Of a stretch of DNA of 18,970 nt, positions 15,108-18,970 are shown in pieces. The stretch covers positions 1 to 18,970 of the forward strand of contig CAYWJW010000030.1 in assembly GCA_964458795.1 (NCBI GenBank). Reading direction: 5' to 3'. Numbering within the stretch: position 1 is the stretch's first letter; every line of letters begins with the position of its first letter. The translations under genes and the position numbers were made by a program. The notes under the pieces are model-generated. The model did no database searches. It was not told where the DNA came from and saw nothing but the letters and a program-made list of their open reading frames with translations. Source of the DNA: JAJTHY01 sp964458795 (GTDB lineage Bacteria; Pseudomonadota; Alphaproteobacteria; Rickettsiales; Midichloriaceae).

Positions 15108-15998
15108 TTAAAGTTCTTTTTCATCACCAGTTTCTTTTGGCTTAGTAAAGCGACTCGCAAAAGAGCTGATACAATTTCTTGCATTAGATATATTAATATA
15201 TGTCTGCGCGGTATGGAAAAGACTAGCCACTGGTGATATAAACGGCGTAATACTAGTTTTTATCTCCTCAATTTTAATGCTCTCCTTGTATTCTTTTACA
15301 GTCTTACAAAATTTGGAAAGGTCTGCTGTTGATGATAACACTACCTCATACATAAGATCTATAACATAGTTTAGATCCACCCAGCGCTGTTTTGTAGGGT
15401 TTTCAGAGATATCCTTTAAGCTAACTTTAGCTTCATTTGATAGACTATTCTCCTTATTGCAGTATATTATGGCTATCTTAGGATCAAAATGGGTTCCAGG
15501 TAGTATAGTTGAATTGGAAAGTTCGTTACTGACACATAGTGTGGAGCCACCACCCATTGTTATTGTACAATTACTCATACTACCATATACATGTAATTCG
15601 GAGCCATTTGCCATCTGTATTGTGCAATTATTTAAATTTCCTTCAATAAACAATTTAGAGGTGCCTTGAAGATCTATGTTATAACACCCCTCTTCTAAAG
15701 CTGGATCGGCGCTGTATGTTCCTATAAAATGTTTAACAGTCATATTAGATCCACATTCCATGATGAGCTGATCTGCCTTAAAGCTGCAAACATCTAACGT
15801 TGCAAGAGTTTTAAGCGATACCTTTTTCCTAAATAATTCCAGATAAGAGCTGCTTTCACGCCCATCAAGCGTATAATCTGTTTCATTATTGAGTTTGTTT
15901 GTTCCAAATCTTTCAGCTTGCCTGACAGCATGAATACATCCCGCTCTAAAAGCGCAGTATGTAAGTAGCGAGATCGCAACCTTATTGAAAAAATCCAT
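15108..15998 (-). CDS. Membrane-anchored protein with three 19-residue beta-solenoid-like repeats
   Basis: I do not recognise a named family. The ATG at 15998 is chosen because GAGGT lies just upstream at good spacing; starts at 16010 (ATG) and 16019 (TTG) would add 4 or 7 residues. The 296-residue protein has an N-terminal hydrophobic stretch (about 7-24, a membrane anchor or poor signal peptide), then at 111-167 three consecutive units of exactly 19 residues with shared S at position 4, L at 6, N at 14, T at 16 and I at 17. A fourth, interrupted unit may start near 81. This periodicity suggests a right-handed beta-helix, loosely like bactofilins or FapA. The C-terminal 120 residues look helical and charged, ending in KPKETGDEKEL. 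It precedes the pfkB-like gene by 76 bp on the same strand and may share its transcript. Confidence 0.7.
   Translation of the reverse strand: MDFFNKVAISLLTYCAFRAGCIHAVRQAERFGTNKLNNETDYTLDGRESSSYLELFRKKVSLKTLATLDVCSFKADQLIMECGSNMTVKHFIGTYSADPALEEGCYNIDLQGTSKLFIEGNLNNCTIQMANGSELHVYGSMSNCTITMGGGSTLCVSNELSNSTILPGTHFDPKIAIIYCNKENSLSNEAKVSLKDISENPTKQRWVDLNYVIDLMYEVVLSSTADLSKFCKTVKEYKESIKIEEIKTSITPFISPVASLFHTAQTYINISNARNCISSFASRFTKPKETGDEKEL
15498..15668 (-). repeat. Three 19-codon repeats coding for beta-solenoid rungs
   Basis: Units cover residues 111-129, 130-148 and 149-167 of the protein encoded on the minus strand. At the protein level each follows the pattern x-G/N-x-S-x-L-x-I/V, then L/M-x-N-C/S-T-I in the second half. 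The DNA copies are diverged, so the repeat is old and kept by selection on structure. Confidence 0.75.
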
Positions 15999-16069
15999 AA
16001 TATACCTCATATATGGCAATTAATTGAAGTGGACGATATATTAATCTTAATATTAATGCAAGAAAAACG

Positions 16070-16085
16070 ATTTTTCATGAAAAAT
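16070..16085. promoter_or_regulatory. Perfect 16-bp palindrome ATTTTTCATGAAAAAT
   Basis: The palindrome is perfect and lies 72 bp upstream of the solenoid-protein start on the minus strand, where an operator could sit. AT-rich composition makes chance palindromes more frequent, so the regulatory reading is weak. Confidence 0.3.
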
Positions 16086-16265
16086 AGCGTATAAGAGTTA
16101 TGCTTAACAAAAACATAATATAAATCTACTACCCTATTTATGTAGCATTTTCATTGTTTTTATGCTGTTTTTAATATAATTGCGTTTAAATACTCGTTAT
16201 ATACAAATAATCAATAGATATTCTCTAAATCTCAGTTCTGGATTAAAAATTAAATTTTATTTCTC

Positions 16266-16427
16266 GTTCGCCCTGAGGAATCGCGAAAGCGATGTCTCGA
16301 AGGGTTGTTTCGTGTATTTGTATACATCGAGATTGCTTGACTCACACCTTTTTGGTAGGAACTGCTTTTTTTCACTCTACACATGTCCTTCGAGACAGTG
16401 CTGCGCACTTCCTCAGGACTAACGGGA
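16266..16427. repeat. Dispersed palindromic repeat, copy 3 (inverted pair)
   Basis: Arm A (16266-16304) and arm B (16384-16426) are inverted copies: CCTGAGGAA and TGTCTCGAAGG in A match TTCCTCAGG and CCTTCGAGACA in B. The inner part differs in sequence, but both are hairpins: TCGC-GAAA-GCGA in A and GTGC-TGC-GCAC in B. The spacer is 79 bp. Confidence 0.65.
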
Positions 16428-16553
16428 TACAAAACTAGCACCACTCTTTTTCCAGTAAATAACTGCACAGATGACTATGCACACTTCTCTTATCTTATAT
16501 TTATTAGTATAAATGATTTTTTGAGCCTATGGAAGTCTCTAGCAAAAATATTT

Positions 16554-18353
16554 TTATCTGCTATTTACTCCTTCTCTTATCTGGGCTACAGAGTATTGTG
16601 TGACATTATATATGTCACTATTTAGATCTTTTTTAAACAATACTAAAGAGTCAGCAAATTCTAAGAATTTCTTATCATAGCTTTCATGGCTTATGCATAC
16701 TATGGCAGCGCCTTCTTTTTTGGCGTAAGTTTTGATTAAATCCATAAATCTGGTTCGTGCCGAAGTCCGCGCCTCCTTGTCACCCTCAAATGCACTTTGC
16801 GATGGGTCATCAGATACTGATGCGAAGGTTTCATCTAGCGCTATAAACTTAACTTTATTATACACCCCCCTAGCGACCAATAACCTTTTCCCCTGCCCAT
16901 TGGATATGGTTATTGGCATTTGTTCATCTAAATGGTTATAGAATATATCATCCAATTCCAAATCCTTTAAAATTTGGATGAGCTCTGCTCTTCTTTCTTC
17001 CGTAACTTGGGGCTCAGGTTCTCCAGTAATAAATTGTAACAAAGTTGTATGTGGCAGCCCTTCATACTCTTTCGATGATACCACCTGAATTTTACCGGTG
17101 TTAACATCATCACTAATGGCTATATAATCTTTACTATCGGGGCGTAATGCGAGTCTATTTGAATAACCAGTTATAATCTCAATCAAAGTGCTTTTCCCGC
17201 AGCCAGAGGGGCCTTTTACTACAGTGATTTCACCTACTTCGAAAATTATAGGAGCATCCATTATAGCGAGATGTTTACTATCTGTAGGCAATACGATAGC
17301 ACCCTTAAGTGATGCTGCAAACCCAGAAACACCAGGATCCAATCGCTTATAACTAGCTAAAGCTGCATATAGACCATTTATTTTAATCTCACAAACACCA
17401 ACATCCTCTGTTATATACTCATGTAGATATGGTTCGACTAAGAGAATTCCAGTTAGTGTTTCAATAAATTGATCTACTCCCTTATAACCAGCAATTAACA
17501 ATTTAATAATATCGAGATTCTTCTCAATTAAAAAGTCCATAACATCAAGTAATCCTATATAGAATTTATGTGGGTTACTGAGAGATGAACTGCTATGTGC
17601 AGCTGCAAATAGTTTTGAAACAAGCTCGGGCACAAGGCCATAAACTCCCATCTTCTTAATATCACTATCTGACAGCCTATTCAAAAAAGATATTAGCTCA
17701 GCCTTTGTCTCATTTTCCTTTTTAGCTCCAGCTTTAAGGTGAGGTGCAACATCATAAATTAAGCCATTTTTAAGCAGTTTGATCGGGGTGGCTATAATAA
17801 CCGATATTATCAATGCCATATTAGCAGGACCAGCAAGTTCCCTCAAAACTGCAGCAATAGAGCCAGTAGTCAAGTATGTGAAGCAACAGACCCCTAACAG
17901 ATTAGAATAAAATATTCCAAATAAATTCTCATAATAATATTTGTTAAAATCAGCATGTGCCTTCGCTACTTCTGTAAGGACTAGTTTATCTTTGTTATTA
18001 GCATTATATAAGGTAATCGCATTAAGCACTTCTTCACATTTTATAATTTCCTTATAAAAACCTTGCTCATCTAGTGATGAAATCCTTTCAACTAATGCTT
18101 CACTAAGTTTATAAAGCAGTCTGATAGAAAAAGCTCCTGCAGAAACCAATGCAATGGTTCTGCCATTTAGAGCCGCTTTTAAAAAGCTTTCATCACGCAG
18201 CACCGCAAATTTCAATAGACCCATCACAGACTGTGTGCCCACCTTTTGCACAGCTGCTGCAATAAAACCCACACTAAAATGCACGGCCCCATTAGCAAGC
18301 ATTAACTTAAGTTGAGCAGCCTCTGGTATATACCTCTTAATATTTTCTAACAC
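16554..18353 (-). CDS. ABC transporter, fused membrane and ATP-binding domains
   Basis: A half-size ABC protein of 599 residues that would work as a dimer in the inner membrane. The membrane domain has at least four hydrophobic segments (about 22-38, 66-85, 147-167, 175-195) and a weakly hydrophobic region to about 300. The nucleotide-binding domain has Walker A GPSGCGKST with K387, signature region SNGQGKR at 484-490 in place of LSGGQ, Walker B ALDETF with D507/E508, and the H-loop H556. The layout recalls the SbmA/BacA-with-ATPase and ABCD groups of long-chain or peptide transporters, but the substrate is unknown. An unusual acidic insert (DPSQSAFEGDKEART) follows Walker B. Start is a GTG with a weak TAGG upstream. 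It is alone, with no partner permease gene. Confidence 0.8.
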   Translation of the reverse strand: MLENIKRYIPEAAQLKLMLANGAVHFSVGFIAAAVQKVGTQSVMGLLKFAVLRDESFLKAALNGRTIALVSAGAFSIRLLYKLSEALVERISSLDEQGFYKEIIKCEEVLNAITLYNANNKDKLVLTEVAKAHADFNKYYYENLFGIFYSNLLGVCCFTYLTTGSIAAVLRELAGPANMALIISVIIATPIKLLKNGLIYDVAPHLKAGAKKENETKAELISFLNRLSDSDIKKMGVYGLVPELVSKLFAAAHSSSSLSNPHKFYIGLLDVMDFLIEKNLDIIKLLIAGYKGVDQFIETLTGILLVEPYLHEYITEDVGVCEIKINGLYAALASYKRLDPGVSGFAASLKGAIVLPTDSKHLAIMDAPIIFEVGEITVVKGPSGCGKSTLIEIITGYSNRLALRPDSKDYIAISDDVNTGKIQVVSSKEYEGLPHTTLLQFITGEPEPQVTEERRAELIQILKDLELDDIFYNHLDEQMPITISNGQGKRLLVARGVYNKVKFIALDETFASVSDDPSQSAFEGDKEARTSARTRFMDLIKTYAKKEGAAIVCISHESYDKKFLEFADSLVLFKKDLNSDIYNVTQYSVAQIREGVNSR

Positions 18354-18430
18354 AATTAATACCTACTCATTCGATCTTATTATATCTATTTTCTCCCTAA
18401 AATTCCATAAAACCAGAAAATATTTAAAAC

Positions 18431-18459
18431 TTGACTATGTAATACAGAAATAGTCTAAT
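18431..18459 (+). promoter_or_regulatory. Sigma-70-type promoter of the STAS-domain gene
   Basis: TTGACT (18431-18436) and TCTAAT (18454-18459) are 17 nt apart, each with one mismatch to consensus. Transcription would start near 18466, about 25 bp before the ATG at 18491. Confidence 0.65.
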
Positions 18460-18490
18460 AATTACAGGTACTTATCATTGAGGGGTTGAT

Positions 18491-18850
18491 ATGATTACTA
18501 TAGAAAAAGTTGGGGGAAATATACTAAAGATAATTCCACCTAAAAAACTGAAAGAAGGTGACTTTGCCGCAATTACGCCACAAGTAGACGAATTTATAAA
18601 GAAACATAAAAAGATAAGAATATTGCTTGATGCTTCTAAGTTTGATGGTTGGAGCACTTTTGGAGCGTTCAAAGAACATATACGTTTCGTAAAAAAACAT
18701 CACAAAAAAGTAGACCGCGGAGCTTTAATCGCATGGCGCCATCCTTGGCAACCATGGGTAGCTTATATCGTTCGTCTATTCCTTCACCCAGAACTAAAGG
18801 TTTTTAGAAAGGGATGCGAGAGCGAAGCTAAGAAGTGGATTAAGAGTTAA
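18491..18850 (+). CDS. SpoIIAA-like (STAS/Sec14-fold) protein
   Basis: The 119-residue cytoplasmic protein fits the SpoIIAA-like family (Pfam PF11964 from memory): a beta-alpha fold with KIRILLDASKFDGWSTFGAFKEHIRF in the middle, where family members have a conserved L-D-x-x-x-F-x-G-W, and a C-terminal WVAYIVRLFLHPELKVF segment. Members are of unknown function; structures resemble STAS and CRAL-TRIO/Sec14 lipid-binding folds. Start is fixed by AGGGG 5 nt before the ATG. It has its own promoter and ends 9 bp from the convergent tRNA-Lys 3' end. Confidence 0.8.
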   Translation: MITIEKVGGNILKIIPPKKLKEGDFAAITPQVDEFIKKHKKIRILLDASKFDGWSTFGAFKEHIRFVKKHHKKVDRGALIAWRHPWQPWVAYIVRLFLHPELKVFRKGCESEAKKWIKS

Positions 18851-18859
18851 ACTATACGG

Positions 18860-18935
18860 TGGTGATCCCGGGCAGACTCGAACTGCCGACCCACTGATTA
18901 AAAGTCAGTTGCTCTACCGCCTGAGCTACGGGATC
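18860..18935 (-). tRNA. tRNA-Lys (anticodon UUU)
   Basis: Reading the minus strand, the acceptor stem GATCCCG/CGGGATC, D arm (GCTC/GAGC), anticodon stem ACTGA/TCAGT with loop CTTTTAA (anticodon TTT at 18902-18900), and T arm (GGCAG-TTCGAGT-CTGCC) all fold correctly. The discriminator is A and the CCA end is encoded (18862-18860). The folded part without CCA is 18863-18935. TsaB in this window takes part in the t6A37 modification that this tRNA needs. Confidence 0.97.
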
Positions 18936-18951
18936 GTATGTCGTGAAGCAG

Positions 18952-18960
18952 TTTATAACA
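18952..18960 (-). promoter_or_regulatory. Extended -10 element of tRNA-Lys
   Basis: On the minus strand TGTTATAAA matches an extended -10 (TG, one base, TATAAA) 16 bp before the mature tRNA 5' end. The -35 region would fall at or beyond the window edge, so the match cannot be completed. Confidence 0.4.
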
Positions 18961-18970
18961 TACAAGTAAG

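Larger units (their letters stand above)
15999..16553. other. Gene-poor interval with palindromes
   Basis: This 555-bp gap lies between the solenoid-protein gene and the ABC transporter gene. It contains a 16-bp palindrome (16070-16085) and a paired repeat (16266-16427), each listed separately. Short reading frames run through it, but they mostly translate the repeats and have no family features. No RNA gene is recognisable. Confidence 0.55.

Noticed and set aside
16180..16625. Two short plus-strand frames in the gap before the ABC transporter gene
   Set aside because: They mainly translate the paired repeat at 16266-16427, have no ribosome binding site and no recognisable domain.
1..18970. 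CRISPR array, prophage or integrated plasmid
   Set aside because: No regularly spaced direct repeats and no phage, integrase, transposase or conjugation genes are visible.

Overview
The window is AT-rich, compactly coded DNA using the standard code with GTG and possibly TTG starts. It looks like a chromosomal segment of an obligately or facultatively intracellular alphaproteobacterium, most likely of the order Rickettsiales (Midichloriaceae or Rickettsiaceae-like). The reasons are a ChpT-type phosphotransferase next to ordinary alphaproteobacterial housekeeping genes, an adenosine-kinase-type PfkB gene of alphaproteobacterial flavour, small dispersed palindromic repeats in the intergenic DNA, and eukaryote-like accessory proteins. 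The placement rests on recognising families by eye and is not proven.

Left part (1-8973): mreD and mrdA (PBP2, cell elongation) overlap on the minus strand and diverge from lon. A hairpin terminator and a large imperfect inverted repeat separate lon from a WaaE-like glycosyltransferase. A repeat-rich gap of 465 bp follows. Then come secG-pyrG on the minus strand and ftsB diverging from secG. All of these are intact housekeeping genes.

Middle part (8974-13369): this is the most unusual region. A 249-residue protein, with a near-consensus promoter, begins with an unmistakable ubiquitin-like domain (numbering matches ubiquitin through K48, with I44 and the QRLIF strand kept). A second, divergent beta-grasp-like domain, a hydrophilic linker and a C-terminal membrane hairpin follow. 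It has no diglycine tail, and I see no E1, E2 or JAB gene in the window. Next is a 928-residue protein of unknown function with ankyrin-like stretches and its own C-terminal membrane hairpin. Then comes the CtrA-pathway phosphotransferase gene chpT, which overlaps tsaB tail to tail.

Right part (13366-18970): tsaB overlaps an upstream PfkB-family gene whose product has gained a signal peptide and lost the catalytic aspartate and substrate-binding motif, so it looks like an exported pseudokinase. Upstream is a membrane-anchored protein with three exact 19-residue beta-solenoid-like repeats. A 555-bp gap contains a paired palindromic repeat. Next come a fused ABC transporter with an odd signature motif, a SpoIIAA-like STAS/Sec14-fold protein with a clear promoter, and tRNA-Lys(UUU) on the minus strand.

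The housekeeping genes serve envelope growth, division, protein export, proteolysis, CTP synthesis and tRNA modification. The accessory genes at 9037-12654 and 13925-18353 look like host-interaction or envelope genes and are where new biology is most likely. I see no insertion sequence, phage gene or CRISPR array.
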